In this document: positions 1 through 8,301 of the stretch, piece by piece
Position numbering within the stretch: the first letter of the stretch is position 1
Layout of the letters: every line of letters starts with the position of its first letter
DNA from: Epsilonproteobacteria bacterium (ex Lamellibrachia satsuma)
GTDB lineage: Bacteria; Campylobacterota; Campylobacteria; Campylobacterales; Sulfurovaceae
DNA: 64,000 bases
Assembly: GCA_003934925.1 (NCBI GenBank)
Contig: JQIX01000048.1
Location: 21,372 to 85,371 of the forward strand
Direction of reading: 5' to 3'
The notes under the pieces: model-generated
Told to the model about the DNA's origin: nothing
What the model saw: only the letters and a program-made list of their open reading frames with translations
Databases searched by the model: none
Position numbers and translations under genes: made by a program

Positions 1-72
1 TACAATCATACGTTTATTAGCAATGAAAAAGCATTAAATCTGTTCGGCAGTATGAATTTACTTGAAAAATAA
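1..72 (+). CDS. C-terminal end of an unidentified protein (partial)
   Basis: An open frame enters from the left edge and ends at TAA (70-72). Only 23 residues are visible, ending in FGSMNLLEK. No family can be recognised from this piece. It precedes the tRNA-Arg gene by 36 bases on the same strand. Confidence 0.55.
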   Translation, partial: YNHTFISNEKALNLFGSMNLLEK

Positions 73-108
73 AGTATTTTTGGGTAGAATTGCGTTCTTC
101 ACATTTAT

Positions 109-185
109 GCACTCATAGCTCAGCTGGATAGAGCATCGGTTTGCGGTACCGAAGGTCACAGGTTCGAATCCTGTTGGGTGTACCA
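109..185 (+). tRNA. tRNA-Arg (anticodon GCG)
   Basis: The sequence folds as a full cloverleaf. The 7-bp acceptor stem is 109-115 with 175-181, including two G-T pairs. The D stem GCTC/GAGC is 118-121/131-134, the anticodon stem 136-140/148-152, and the T arm 158-174 has loop TTCGAAT. The discriminator is A and CCA is encoded (183-185). The 7-base anticodon loop TTGCGGT gives anticodon GCG at 143-145, which reads Arg CGC/CGU codons. Confidence 0.93.
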
Positions 186-272
186 CTTTTCTTTATTCCT
201 GTATCTTTTCAAAATCAAGCCCTAACCAGATTTATATTATAATCATATTATTATTTTTTGGAGCATTTTGCT

Positions 273-1049
273 ATGGATATTCTACTTATCAACACCAATC
301 CCGTGGTTTCGAGGCTTATTGCACTTTGTACGCGTGAAGACAATATGAACCTTGAAGAGACCGACAATATAGCTAACGTATCCATGGACAAATATAATAT
401 TGTATTTGTAGATGAGGCATCGTATGGAGATGAGACACAAAATGTTTTATCTAATCTGATAGTGGGAGAAAAAGTTTTTTTATCGAGTCATGATGAAACA
501 AGTGATGAAATTGAATTTTTTGATACGATCATAAAAAAACCTTTTTTGCCTTCACAGATTATAAACGTACTTGAAGATGCAGGGAATAGTGAAAAGGAAG
601 AAGCAGTGACCGAAATGCCTTCTATTTTCCCACTTTCTGCTGATGCAGAAGAGACTATAGATGAAATACCCGAAGAAGAAACAAAAGTTCTTGACCTTAA
701 TGAGATAGGCCGCATCAAAGAACTGTTGGATATGGAGGAAGAAGAGGGTGAGGCTGTCAGAGAAGAAGAGTATGAAAGCCGTAAAATAGAAGTGATCAAG
801 CAGCAGTTGATCGCAGATGGTCTGGAGATAGTCGATGAAGATGAATATATTGAAACATTAAGAAAAAAAGATAAAAAGAAAAAGAACAATTCAGTAAAAA
901 AGAAAAAAGAGCAAAAAAAGAAAAAAGACAATGTTGCATTTGAAGAAGCGCTTTTAGCTGCTGTAAAAGGAATGAAAGTAAAAAAAATAAAAAAGCTTCT
1001 CAGAGGTGCTGAAGTGACGATCAAGATACATTTTAAGGAAGAGAGATAG
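273..1049 (+). CDS. Highly acidic protein with N-terminal receiver-like domain
   Basis: A 258-residue protein of unknown function. ATG at 273 is preferred over an in-frame TTG at 258 because GGAG (259-262) lies at good spacing. Residues 1-100 resemble a receiver-type alpha/beta fold (DILLINTNP, IVFVDEASY, IIKKPFLPSQI). The middle is very rich in Glu/Asp and the end in Lys (KKKEQKKKK). In Campylobacter a gene called 'highly acidic protein' occupies the same place before gmk-tatA-argS, so this is the syntenic counterpart. The stop codon abuts gmk, so the two are probably co-transcribed. The role is unknown; receiver-like regulation is only an inference. Confidence 0.8.
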   Translation: MDILLINTNPVVSRLIALCTREDNMNLEETDNIANVSMDKYNIVFVDEASYGDETQNVLSNLIVGEKVFLSSHDETSDEIEFFDTIIKKPFLPSQIINVLEDAGNSEKEEAVTEMPSIFPLSADAEETIDEIPEEETKVLDLNEIGRIKELLDMEEEEGEAVREEEYESRKIEVIKQQLIADGLEIVDEDEYIETLRKKDKKKKNNSVKKKKEQKKKKDNVAFEEALLAAVKGMKVKKIKKLLRGAEVTIKIHFKEER

Positions 1050-1670
1050 ATGCAAGAGGCACATAGGGGTGCGATCCTGGTACTTTCTGGACCCAGTGGT
1101 GCAGGGAAGAGTACCATTATTCAGGCAGCTTCCGAAGAGATAGGGGAATATTATTTTTCAATTTCCACTACAACACGCAGTCCCAGAGTCGGAGAAGAAG
1201 AGGGTAAAGATTATTTCTTTGTTACGAAAAAGAGTTTTGAGGAAGATATAGAAGCAGGCAACTTCCTGGAGTATGCACAGGTGCACGGTAATTACTATGG
1301 TACTTCGCTTAAACCGGTAAGAGAAGCACTTGATGAGGGGAAACTGGTTATTTTCGATATCGATGTGCAGGGGCACAGACTGGTACGGGCAAAAATGGAT
1401 GATATTACAACATCGGCTTTTATTACACCTCCTACACGACAAGAGCTGGAGAAAAGACTTCGTGCAAGAAGTACAGATGATGAAAATGTGATCCTGAAAC
1501 GTATTGAAAATGCCAAAGGGGAGATACGTGCTTTAGGAGAGTATGATTTTGCGATCATCAATGATACTGTGGAAGAAGCAGTAAGAGAATTCGTTATCGT
1601 AGCCAAAGCAGCAAGATTGAAACAGAGTCAGGAAGAGAAAAAAAAATTTATACAAACATGGTTAGGTTAG
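1050..1670 (+). CDS. gmk: Guanylate kinase
   Basis: Phosphorylates GMP to GDP with ATP in the cytoplasm. It has 206 residues, normal for the family. The P-loop GPSGAGKST is at residues 14-22 and is followed by the GMP-binding segment TTTRSPRVGEEEGKDYFFV. The ATG follows the previous stop directly, and GGAAGAGAG at the end of the upstream gene serves as ribosome binding site. It is the second gene of the conserved acidic protein-gmk-tatA-argS group. Confidence 0.97.
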   Translation: MQEAHRGAILVLSGPSGAGKSTIIQAASEEIGEYYFSISTTTRSPRVGEEEGKDYFFVTKKSFEEDIEAGNFLEYAQVHGNYYGTSLKPVREALDEGKLVIFDIDVQGHRLVRAKMDDITTSAFITPPTRQELEKRLRARSTDDENVILKRIENAKGEIRALGEYDFAIINDTVEEAVREFVIVAKAARLKQSQEEKKKFIQTWLG

Positions 1671-1701
1671 GAGCCAATCTAGTATGAGTTCGACTGGCTC
1701 C
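1670..1701 (+). terminator. Hairpin after gmk
   Basis: GGAGCCA (1670-1676) is complementary to TGGCTCC (1695-1701) around an 18-base loop. No T-tract follows, so this may be an RNA-stabilising hairpin rather than an intrinsic terminator. Confidence 0.35.
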
Positions 1702-1782
1702 TAGCTTAGGTTAAACATTTTTAAGTATAATTATTAAAATTTTAAAATTGCATTCACAATAGATGCAGATAAAGGATGAACT

Positions 1783-2004
1783 ATGGGTATGCCAAGTATG
1801 CCGGAATTACTGATCGTTTTGGCGATCGTTGTACTTCTTTTTGGAGCGAAGAAGATCCCAGATCTTGCAAAAGGTATGGGTAAAGGTATTAAAGACTTTA
1901 AAAAAGCGATCAAAGAGGATGAAGAAGAGCCAAAAGAGATCGCTTCCAAAGAAGAGCCGAAAGTTGAAGCTTCGGTAGAAGAGAAAAAAAGCGAAAACGC
2001 TTAA
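1783..2004 (+). CDS. tatA: Twin-arginine translocase subunit TatA
   Basis: Pore-forming component of the Tat system, which exports folded cofactor-bearing proteins. Its 73 residues show the family pattern: a short N-terminus, one membrane segment (about 8-24, [17 protein letters not shown]), the [20 protein letters not shown] hinge and amphipathic helix, and an acidic tail. A NosG-like ferredoxin with a twin-arginine-like leader elsewhere in the window could be a client. Gene order gmk-tatA-argS matches Campylobacter. The stop codon leads straight into a heptamer repeat. Confidence 0.95.
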   Translation: MGMPSMPELLIVLAIVVLLFGAKKIPDLAKGMGKGIKDFKKAIKEDEEEPKEIASKEEPKVEASVEEKKSENA

Positions 2005-2006
2005 AA

Positions 2007-2060
2007 ATTCAGCGTTCAGCGTTCAGCGTTGAGCGTTAAGAAACATAGCTTTTTAGCTAT
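2007..2060 (+). repeat. Heptamer tandem repeat plus hairpin after tatA
   Basis: TTCAGCG is repeated about four times with drift (2009-2039). A small hairpin follows, ATAGCT (2045-2050), TTTT, AGCTAT (2055-2060). It starts two bases after the tatA stop. Unit length and the adjoining hairpin match the other 7-bp repeat loci in the window. Confidence 0.75.
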
Positions 2061-2089
2061 TCCTCCACCCCACTATTTATGGAAAATCT

Positions 2090-3787
2090 ATGAAATTAAA
2101 ATCACAAATAAATAATGCTATAAAAGATGCTTTTGATAAAGCAGGTATTGATCATGAGCCGATGTCTGTCTCTGAAGCAACAAAGCCTGAGTTCGGTGAT
2201 TATCAGTTTAACGGTGCAATGGCATTGGCAAAAAAACTGGGTAAGAACCCTAGAGAGATCGCCAATGATATTATAGATCATCTTGAGCTTGGCAAGGTTG
2301 TCACTAAAGCAGAAGTAGCAGGACCTGGATTCATCAATCTGTGGCTAAACCCTTTATGGATAGCCTCCCAGTGTGAAACAGCACACAGTGATGAGAGACT
2401 GGGTGTCGGTAAACATGAGAATCCCATAAAAGTAGTAGTTGATTATTCAGGTCCCAACATGGCAAAACAGATGCATGTAGGCCACCTGCGTTCCACGATC
2501 ATTGGCGATACACTGGCAAATCTTTTAACTTTTTTAGGTGATGAGGTGATCCGTCAAAACCATATAGGGGACTGGGGTACACAGTTCGGTATGCTTATCG
2601 CCTACCTCGAAGAGACAGGGACAGATGGTTCAGTATGCCTCAGAGATCTTGAACAGTTCTACAAAGATGCCAAAAAGCGATTTGATGAAGATGAGAATTT
2701 TGCCAATAAAGCCAGAGAATATGTGGTCAAGATCCAAAGTGGGGATATACACTGTCTCAATCTCTGGCAAAAATTCATAGATATTTCACTGGGCCACTGT
2801 GAAGATGTATATAGTAAGCTTTGTGTCAAGTTGACACGTGATGATGTCAAAGCAGAAAGTTTTTATAATGAGGATCTCCCTCAAGTTATAGAGGATCTTG
2901 TCAAGCAGGATCTTCTTAAAGAGAGCGATGGTGCACAGTGTGTATTCCTGGAAGGTGAAGAGATCCCGGTGATCGTTCAGAAGGGTGATGGAGGCTATCT
3001 TTATGCTACCACCGATCTGGCGGCACTTAGGTACAGAGCCAATGTACTAGGTGCCAAACGCATCTCCTATGTTGTTGATGCAAGACAGGCGGGACATTTT
3101 AAACAGGTTTTTAAAGTGGCTAAAGAATCAGGTTTTGTACCCAAAGACGTAAGGCTTGAGCATGTGGCTTTTGGAACGATGATGGACAAGAGCGGAAGGC
3201 CTTTTAAAACACGTGACGGCGGTACTGTCAAGTTGATCGATCTGCTTGATGAGGCTGTTGTCAAAGCAAAAGAAGCGATCAAAGAGAGAGAGAACTATTC
3301 TTCAAAAGAAATAGAAGAAATCGCTCATATCGTTGGTATAGGTGCAGTAAAATATGCAGACCTCTCCATCAATCGCGAATCCAATTATATCTTCGACTGG
3401 GATAAAATGCTGAGTTTTGAGGGAAATACATCACTCTATATGCAGTATGCCTATGCAAGGATCCAAAGTATTTTCAGACGTTTTGACGGTAAGATAAAAG
3501 GTGATATTCTCATAGGGGATATGCTTGAACATCGTTTGGCGGTTATGTTGCTTCGTTTTGAAGATGTCTTGAGACGTGCGGCAGAAGATGCAGCCCCTAA
3601 CCAGATCACTACCTATCTCTATGAGCTAGTCACACTCTTTATGCGTTTCTATGAGCAGAATCCTATTTTGAAGGAAGGAGTGGATGAAGCTACAAAGATG
3701 AGCCGTTTGCAATTGGCTGATCTTACAGCCAAAACCATTAAACAGGGCTTGGAGTTGCTTGGTATACAGGTAGTGGATAGGTTGTAA
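2090..3787 (+). CDS. argS: Arginyl-tRNA synthetase
   Basis: Class I aminoacyl-tRNA synthetase that charges tRNA-Arg. It has 565 residues. The N-terminal Add-1-type domain precedes the HIGH-class signature MHVGHLRST near residue 130. The MDKSGRPFKTRDGG stretch stands at the KMSKS position, as usual in ArgRS. A DALR-type anticodon domain ends the protein (MQYAYARIQSIFRR onward). It closes the acidic protein-gmk-tatA-argS series but is separated from tatA by a heptamer repeat. A tRNA-Arg gene lies 2 kb upstream. Confidence 0.96.
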   Translation: MKLKSQINNAIKDAFDKAGIDHEPMSVSEATKPEFGDYQFNGAMALAKKLGKNPREIANDIIDHLELGKVVTKAEVAGPGFINLWLNPLWIASQCETAHSDERLGVGKHENPIKVVVDYSGPNMAKQMHVGHLRSTIIGDTLANLLTFLGDEVIRQNHIGDWGTQFGMLIAYLEETGTDGSVCLRDLEQFYKDAKKRFDEDENFANKAREYVVKIQSGDIHCLNLWQKFIDISLGHCEDVYSKLCVKLTRDDVKAESFYNEDLPQVIEDLVKQDLLKESDGAQCVFLEGEEIPVIVQKGDGGYLYATTDLAALRYRANVLGAKRISYVVDARQAGHFKQVFKVAKESGFVPKDVRLEHVAFGTMMDKSGRPFKTRDGGTVKLIDLLDEAVVKAKEAIKERENYSSKEIEEIAHIVGIGAVKYADLSINRESNYIFDWDKMLSFEGNTSLYMQYAYARIQSIFRRFDGKIKGDILIGDMLEHRLAVMLLRFEDVLRRAAEDAAPNQITTYLYELVTLFMRFYEQNPILKEGVDEATKMSRLQLADLTAKTIKQGLELLGIQVVDRL

Positions 3788-3849
3788 TTGTAGGTCGGGT
3801 TGCTCTCTCCCTGATATAGATTTGCATGAGAAAGAAATTTATTTTGCAT

Positions 3850-3871
3850 AGGGTTATTAGAAGTGCCCATA
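3850..3871 (+). repeat. Copy 1 of the GGTTATTAGAGGTGCCC motif
   Basis: AGGGTTATTAGAAGTGCCCA is nearly identical to motifs at 21821-21844 and 23890-23909. All three face the same way, just before a plus-strand gene. It could be a leftover end of an insertion element; no transposase is nearby. Confidence 0.55.
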
Positions 3872-3922
3872 TTTAATTTAAAAGTCGGGGAGAAGACACA
3901 CTGAGCTACACAAAGGATTATT

Positions 3923-4258
3923 ATGAAAGCACTTATCATATTGGGCATACTTGCAACACTGGCACTTATATTTTTTCAATACACGCGATCCAAAGATCTT
4001 AAAAAACTTTTTGTAGCATTGGCCACATTTGCTGCTATCATCTCTTTAGCTGTTGTAGGAAATCTAACGCGTCCGGTGATCCCTGTTTTTATCGCACATA
4101 TTATTTTTGTCATTATGGCATGGGGAGGTCTGATGGTATATTTATGGAAAGAAAAATATTATTGGTGGATCATTTTCTCACCGGCAGTGACAATAGCCCT
4201 CTTCTTAGTATTGGAAGCTTTAACCGGTTCAGGGCATGAAGGTGCTCTTCTAGGTTGA
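3923..4258 (+). CDS. Small four-helix membrane protein, function unknown
   Basis: A 111-residue, very hydrophobic protein with about four membrane segments (residues 2-18, 28-45, 50-70, 78-98). The C-terminus is GSGHEGALLG. No motif for a known function is visible. It stands alone between argS and the minus-strand rsfS gene and is followed by a terminator-like hairpin. ATG at 3923 has AAAGGATT upstream. Confidence 0.7.
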   Translation: MKALIILGILATLALIFFQYTRSKDLKKLFVALATFAAIISLAVVGNLTRPVIPVFIAHIIFVIMAWGGLMVYLWKEKYYWWIIFSPAVTIALFLVLEALTGSGHEGALLG

Positions 4259-4263
4259 TTTTT

Positions 4264-4286
4264 GGAGGCCTGTCCGGCCACCTTTT
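4264..4286 (+). terminator. Terminator-like hairpin
   Basis: GGAGGCC (4264-4270) and GGCCACC (4276-4282) form a stem with one mismatch around TGTCC, followed by TTTT. It lies just after the small membrane-protein gene, and rsfS converges on it from the other side. Confidence 0.55.
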
Positions 4287-4307
4287 ACATAAATGTGTTT
4301 CTCGTGC

Positions 4308-4652
4308 TTAGTCTTTTTTATTCTTTTGATTTTCAACGAGTTCACTTAAAAACGTTTCAAGGGAATAGCGTTGTCGGTACTCAGGGATCATAATGTGGAT
4401 AAGAATATCCCCCAGATCCGCCACTACCCATTCATCACTCACATCAGAAGCAAGAAATGTATCACCTTGTGCTTTCAATTCCCGTTTAAGCTGATCTGCC
4501 AGGGCAAGTGTGTGTTTTGGATTGAGTGAATTGGCGATCACGACGCGTTTGGCGATGTAATCAGCATCTTCTAGATTAAATACTTCTATCTCTTCTGCTT
4601 TTTTTTCATCAAGTATCTTTACGATATTTTCTATTCTTTCGTCTATTGTCAT
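4308..4652 (-). CDS. rsfS: Ribosomal silencing factor RsfS
   Basis: RsfS (YbeB/Iojap family) binds ribosomal protein L14 and blocks joining of 30S and 50S subunits in starved cells. It has 114 residues with the family core (DADYIAKRVVIANSLN, SDEWVVADLGDILIHIMIPEYRQRYSLE). The ATG at 4652 has AAAGG upstream and overlaps the end of nadD by four bases. The nadD-rsfS pair is common in bacteria. Confidence 0.94.
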   Translation of the reverse strand: MTIDERIENIVKILDEKKAEEIEVFNLEDADYIAKRVVIANSLNPKHTLALADQLKRELKAQGDTFLASDVSDEWVVADLGDILIHIMIPEYRQRYSLETFLSELVENQKNKKD

Positions 4653-5215
4653 TGACCTTTGTCCTTTATTATTTCTTTGACCGAATGTTGAATTTTTTTG
4701 TCAACATAGCGCAGATCTTTTGCTGTCCTGATATCGGTCGAACTTACTGCAATATCAAGCGTCAATATCTTCCACTTCCTGAGAAAATCGAGATTCAGAG
4801 GGTGTTTGTCTCTGGTAATGACAACCCATATGATATGGGAATTAAGCCATTCGAAGTTATGCCATTTTGTCAGTGTTGACAAGTTGTCAGAACCGATAAT
4901 GAGATATTTGACATCATAAACTATATTGAAATGTTTTATACTTTCTGAGGTAGTCGTACTTTTCCCCTGTTTAATCTCATAGTCCTCTACGATCACATCA
5001 GGAATGTCATCAAAAAGCATATGGCACCACTCTAAACGATCTTCGGCGCTTGCCAGTGAAGATGTTTTAAAAGGGTTCAGGTAAGCCGGAACAACGAGCA
5101 GTTTATCAATATCCAAACTTTGCATCGCAAGTTCCACGATACGTTGATGTCCGATGTGCGGAGGATCGAAACTTCCTCCGAATATCGCTACGACCTGCTT
5201 GCCCTGTTTAACCAA
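4649..5215 (-). CDS. nadD: Nicotinate-nucleotide adenylyltransferase
   Basis: Adenylates nicotinate mononucleotide to deamido-NAD in NAD synthesis. It has 188 residues. The nucleotidyltransferase signature GGSFDPPHIGH is at about residues 13-23 and the ISSTDIR-type motif appears as VSSTDIRTAKD near the end. The start is TTG at 5215, supported by GAGG seven bases upstream; no ATG lies before the signature. It is transcribed divergently from gapA and overlaps rsfS. Confidence 0.93.
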   Translation of the reverse strand: MVKQGKQVVAIFGGSFDPPHIGHQRIVELAMQSLDIDKLLVVPAYLNPFKTSSLASAEDRLEWCHMLFDDIPDVIVEDYEIKQGKSTTTSESIKHFNIVYDVKYLIIGSDNLSTLTKWHNFEWLNSHIIWVVITRDKHPLNLDFLRKWKILTLDIAVSSTDIRTAKDLRYVDKKIQHSVKEIIKDKGQ

Positions 5216-5312
5216 AAGATAACCTCATTTAGTGTAAAATTATGCAATTTTAGCATAATAACCTGAGTTCGATGTGGTATCCTAGTCAGGTTAAAAAGTA
5301 GAAGGGTTGAGT

Positions 5313-6308
5313 ATGGCTGTAAAAGTAGCAATTAACGGGCTTGGAAGAATAGGAAGATGTGTCGCGCGTATTATTTCACAAAGAGATGATATTGAACTTG
5401 TTGCAGTGAATGCAAGCGGTACAGAGGAAATGTTGGAATACAATGTAAAATATGACTCGGTACACGGTACACGTCAAGATGTGAAAGTAAGTGACGGCTA
5501 TCTGGCCATTGGAAATGACAAAGCAAAGATTCTTGCTGAGCGTGACCCTGCAAAGTTGAATTTTGCGGACTATGGTGCGGAGCTTGTTCTGGAATGTACA
5601 GGAGCTTTCTTGACACAGGAGAGCGTACAGCCCTATATTGAAAAGGGTATTAAAAAAGTGCTTTTCTCCGCTCCCGCGAAAGATGATACTCCTACGTTTG
5701 TGATCGGTGCAAATGAGGAAGAGTATGCCGGCCAGGCAATCGTGTCCAATGCAAGCTGTACTACCAACGGTCTGGCTCCTGTAGCAAAGGTCCTTGATGA
5801 TGCGTTTGGTATAGAGAACGGCTTGATGACCACGATACACAGCTATACTGCTTCTCAACCGATCTTGGATGGAAAACATAAAAAAGATCCCAGAAAAGGA
5901 CGTTCCGGTGCAGTGAATCTTGTTCCTACCACCACAGGTGCAGCCAAGGCCATTTCAAAAGTGCTGCCAAGTCTTGCAGGTAAACTCAATGGACAGGCGA
6001 TCAGAGTGCCGACGCCTGATGTTTCCATGGTTGATCTAACTGTCACGCTAAGCAAAGAGGCAACACTGGATGAGGTCAAAGCTGCATTCAAAACAGCAAG
6101 TAAAGGTTCGCATAAAGGTATTTTAGGTGTAGATGAAGCGTATAGGGTTTCTCAGGATTTCGTTGGAGAAGAACGCAGTACAGTGGTAGCGCTTGATACC
6201 ATACAGGTGATCGGCGGGAATATGGTAAAAGTACTTTCCTGGTATGACAATGAGTGGGGATATTCATGCCGCTTGGTCGATATGGCAGTTTTGGTGAGTA
6301 AAAAATAA
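5313..6308 (+). CDS. gapA: Glyceraldehyde-3-phosphate dehydrogenase, type I
   Basis: Converts glyceraldehyde-3-phosphate to 1,3-bisphosphoglycerate, or the reverse in a gluconeogenic autotroph. It has 331 residues from the ATG at 5313, chosen over a TTG at 5307 because AGAAGG lies at better spacing. The NAD-binding NGLGRIGR is near the N-terminus, the catalytic Cys is in SNASCTTNGLAP (about residue 149), and SWYDNEWGYSCR ends the catalytic domain. First gene of a gapA-pgk-tpiA operon. Confidence 0.97.
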   Translation: MAVKVAINGLGRIGRCVARIISQRDDIELVAVNASGTEEMLEYNVKYDSVHGTRQDVKVSDGYLAIGNDKAKILAERDPAKLNFADYGAELVLECTGAFLTQESVQPYIEKGIKKVLFSAPAKDDTPTFVIGANEEEYAGQAIVSNASCTTNGLAPVAKVLDDAFGIENGLMTTIHSYTASQPILDGKHKKDPRKGRSGAVNLVPTTTGAAKAISKVLPSLAGKLNGQAIRVPTPDVSMVDLTVTLSKEATLDEVKAAFKTASKGSHKGILGVDEAYRVSQDFVGEERSTVVALDTIQVIGGNMVKVLSWYDNEWGYSCRLVDMAVLVSKK

Positions 6309-6320
6309 GGGACTGGGAAG

Positions 6321-7514
6321 ATGAGAACATTAAAAGATATTAATATAGACGGCAAAAGAGTATTCATAAGATGTGACTTCAACGTTCCAAAAGACGAGTT
6401 TGGCAATATTACGGATGACAGACGCATTCGTGCAGCCTTGCCTACGATCCGTTATTGTATCGACAGGGATTGCAAGATCATTCTTGCTTCTCATTATGAA
6501 AGGCCGGAGCCTGGAAAATATGAAGAAAAGTATTCTCTTAAAGCTGTAGCAAAAAGGCTTCATACTTTGTTAAAGATCAAAAATGAGCTTTATATGGCTG
6601 AAGATGTCGTAGGTCCTGATGCACAAGAAAAGGCAGCTAAAATGCAGGGTGGTGATATCCTTTTGCTTGAAAATCTTCGTTTTGAAGCGGGAGAGACAGA
6701 CAATGATGAAGCCTTTGCAAAAAAATTAGCCGCTTTCGCCGATATATATGTCAATGATGCCTTTGGTGCCTGCCATAGAAAACACGCTTCTATTTATGCG
6801 ATCGCACAGCAGTTCGATAAAGATCATAAAGCAGCTGGTTTTCTGATGAGCAAAGAGGTGAACTTCTTTGGAAAGGTACTTGAAGATCCCGTTAGGCCAT
6901 TTATTGCTGTGGTAGGCGGGTCCAAAGTATCCGGCAAACTTCAGGCATTGACAAATCTTCTCAACAAAGTTGACAAAGTTATTGTGGGGGGAGGTATGGC
7001 ATTTACTTTTCTGAAAGCACAAGGATATGAGATCGGTAATTCATTGGTGGAAGATGATCTTATGGATGAAGCAAGAGATATCATGGAAAAAGCACATGAT
7101 CTTGGAGTGAAATTTTATCTGCCCGTAGATTTTGTAGTTGCACCTGAATTTTCTGAAAATACAGCAGTCAAATATATGCCGTCACAGGAGATACCTTTGA
7201 ATTGGATGGGGCTTGATACCGGCCCTGCAAGTTCAAGGCTTTTCCGTGAAGTACTGAATGATGCACAGACGATCATCTGGAACGGGCCTATGGGAGTTTA
7301 TGAAATGGATAAATTCTCCAAAGGAAGCATTATGATGTCACATCACATAGCAGAAACACATGCAACAACGATCGTAGGCGGCGGGGATACGGCTGATGTA
7401 GCTGCAAGAGCGGGAGATGTGGATGAGATGACCTTTGTAAGTACAGGTGGGGGTGCCAGTTTAAAATTGATCGAAGGGGTTAAGCTCCCTGGTCTTGAAG
7501 CACTCGAAAATTAA
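6321..7514 (+). CDS. pgk: Phosphoglycerate kinase
   Basis: Transfers phosphate between 1,3-bisphosphoglycerate and ADP. It has 397 residues, normal length. The N-terminal substrate site CDFNVPKD, the hinge-lobe [11 protein letters not shown] and the C-terminal nucleotide loop [12 protein letters not shown] are all present. It begins 12 bases after gapA. Its stop TAA lies within the first units of a heptamer repeat. Confidence 0.97.
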   Translation: MRTLKDINIDGKRVFIRCDFNVPKDEFGNITDDRRIRAALPTIRYCIDRDCKIILASHYERPEPGKYEEKYSLKAVAKRLHTLLKIKNELYMAEDVVGPDAQEKAAKMQGGDILLLENLRFEAGETDNDEAFAKKLAAFADIYVNDAFGACHRKHASIYAIAQQFDKDHKAAGFLMSKEVNFFGKVLEDPVRPFIAVVGGSKVSGKLQALTNLLNKVDKVIVGGGMAFTFLKAQGYEIGNSLVEDDLMDEARDIMEKAHDLGVKFYLPVDFVVAPEFSENTAVKYMPSQEIPLNWMGLDTGPASSRLFREVLNDAQTIIWNGPMGVYEMDKFSKGSIMMSHHIAETHATTIVGGGDTADVAARAGDVDEMTFVSTGGGASLKLIEGVKLPGLEALEN

Positions 7515-7557
7515 AAATTAAAAATGAAGGTATGCAGTATGGGATAATGCTGCTTTT
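7507..7557 (+). repeat. Heptamer repeat plus imperfect hairpin between pgk and tpiA
   Basis: AAATTAA-type 7-bp units run from the pgk stop. TGAAGGTATGCAG follows, then an imperfect hairpin (GCAG, TAT, GGG, ATA, CTGC) and TTTTT. The TGAWGGTATGCA junction is shared with the elements at 43184 and 61241, marking this as a worn copy. It lies within the operon and might reduce read-through into tpiA. Confidence 0.65.
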
Positions 7558-7572
7558 TGATAAGGAATAAAA

Positions 7573-8262
7573 ATGATCTTTGCAGCTAATTTCAAAACTA
7601 ACCATACACGAGCAACAACCAAGGCTTATATAGAAGCTTTAAATGAGAAATTGTTTACAAAAAGAGTCCAGGACAGTGTCTATATTTTTCCTCCTTCAAC
7701 AGCATTGGACCATTATAAAGGTAATTTCACTCTAGGTGTACAAAATGCCTATATGACACGCAATGGGGCATATACAGGTGAGATAGGTTTGGAACAGCTC
7801 GAGGAATTTTCTATAAAAACCATTCTTGTCGGGCATAGTGAGAGAAGAGAAATACTGGGTGAGAAGCAAGAATTCATCACTGAGAAATTCTCGTATTTCA
7901 AAGAGCATGGGTTTGAGATCATTTACTGCATCGGTGAACCTTTAGAAATAAGAGAACAGGGTGATGAAGCGGTTATCGAGTATCTTCTTGCACAATTTGA
8001 AGGGATAGATACTTCCTATGAAAAGCTGATCGTTGCGTATGAACCGATCTGGGCAATAGGAACAGGACGTTCTGCAACTACAGAAGAGATAGAAAATACG
8101 CATGCAGCATTGAAAAAAACTATACAAAAGCCTCTTCTTTACGGAGGAAGTGTAAAGCCGGAAAATATTAAAGAGATCACAAATATCCGTGGTGTAGATG
8201 GTGTTTTGGTAGGAAGTGCTTCTTTGGATGTGGAGAGTTTTTCAAAAATGGTATTGATATAA
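7573..8262 (+). CDS. tpiA: Triose-phosphate isomerase
   Basis: Interconverts dihydroxyacetone phosphate and glyceraldehyde-3-phosphate. It has 229 residues, slightly short as in other Campylobacterota. Catalytic features are visible: Asn/Lys in AANFKTNH, the catalytic His in GHSERRE, Glu in AYEPIWAIGTG with the flexible loop, and the phosphate-binding GGSVKPEN. The start has AAGGAAT upstream. Last gene of gapA-pgk-tpiA. Confidence 0.96.
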   Translation: MIFAANFKTNHTRATTKAYIEALNEKLFTKRVQDSVYIFPPSTALDHYKGNFTLGVQNAYMTRNGAYTGEIGLEQLEEFSIKTILVGHSERREILGEKQEFITEKFSYFKEHGFEIIYCIGEPLEIREQGDEAVIEYLLAQFEGIDTSYEKLIVAYEPIWAIGTGRSATTEEIENTHAALKKTIQKPLLYGGSVKPENIKEITNIRGVDGVLVGSASLDVESFSKMVLI

Positions 8263-8269
8263 TCTTGCA

Positions 8270-8293
8270 GGCCGGGGTGAGGACACCCAGACC
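8270..8293. terminator. Hairpin between convergent tpiA and nusA
   Basis: GGCCGGGGTG (8270-8279) pairs with CACCCAGACC (8284-8293) with one mismatch and one G-T pair around AGGA. It lies where tpiA and nusA converge. There is no T-tract. A similar GTAGGTC-GGGT sequence near 3791 suggests a dispersed repeat origin. Confidence 0.45.
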
Positions 8294-8301
8294 TACGCAA
8301 C

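Noticed and set aside
488..1117. Long minus-strand open frame opposite the acidic protein gene
   Set aside because: It is the complement of Glu/Lys-rich codons, giving Ser/Phe runs with no domain; the plus-strand gene is syntenic with Campylobacter.
7507..7557. Independent promoter for tpiA in the pgk-tpiA gap
   Set aside because: The gap is explained by a worn heptamer-hairpin element and no convincing -10 box is seen.
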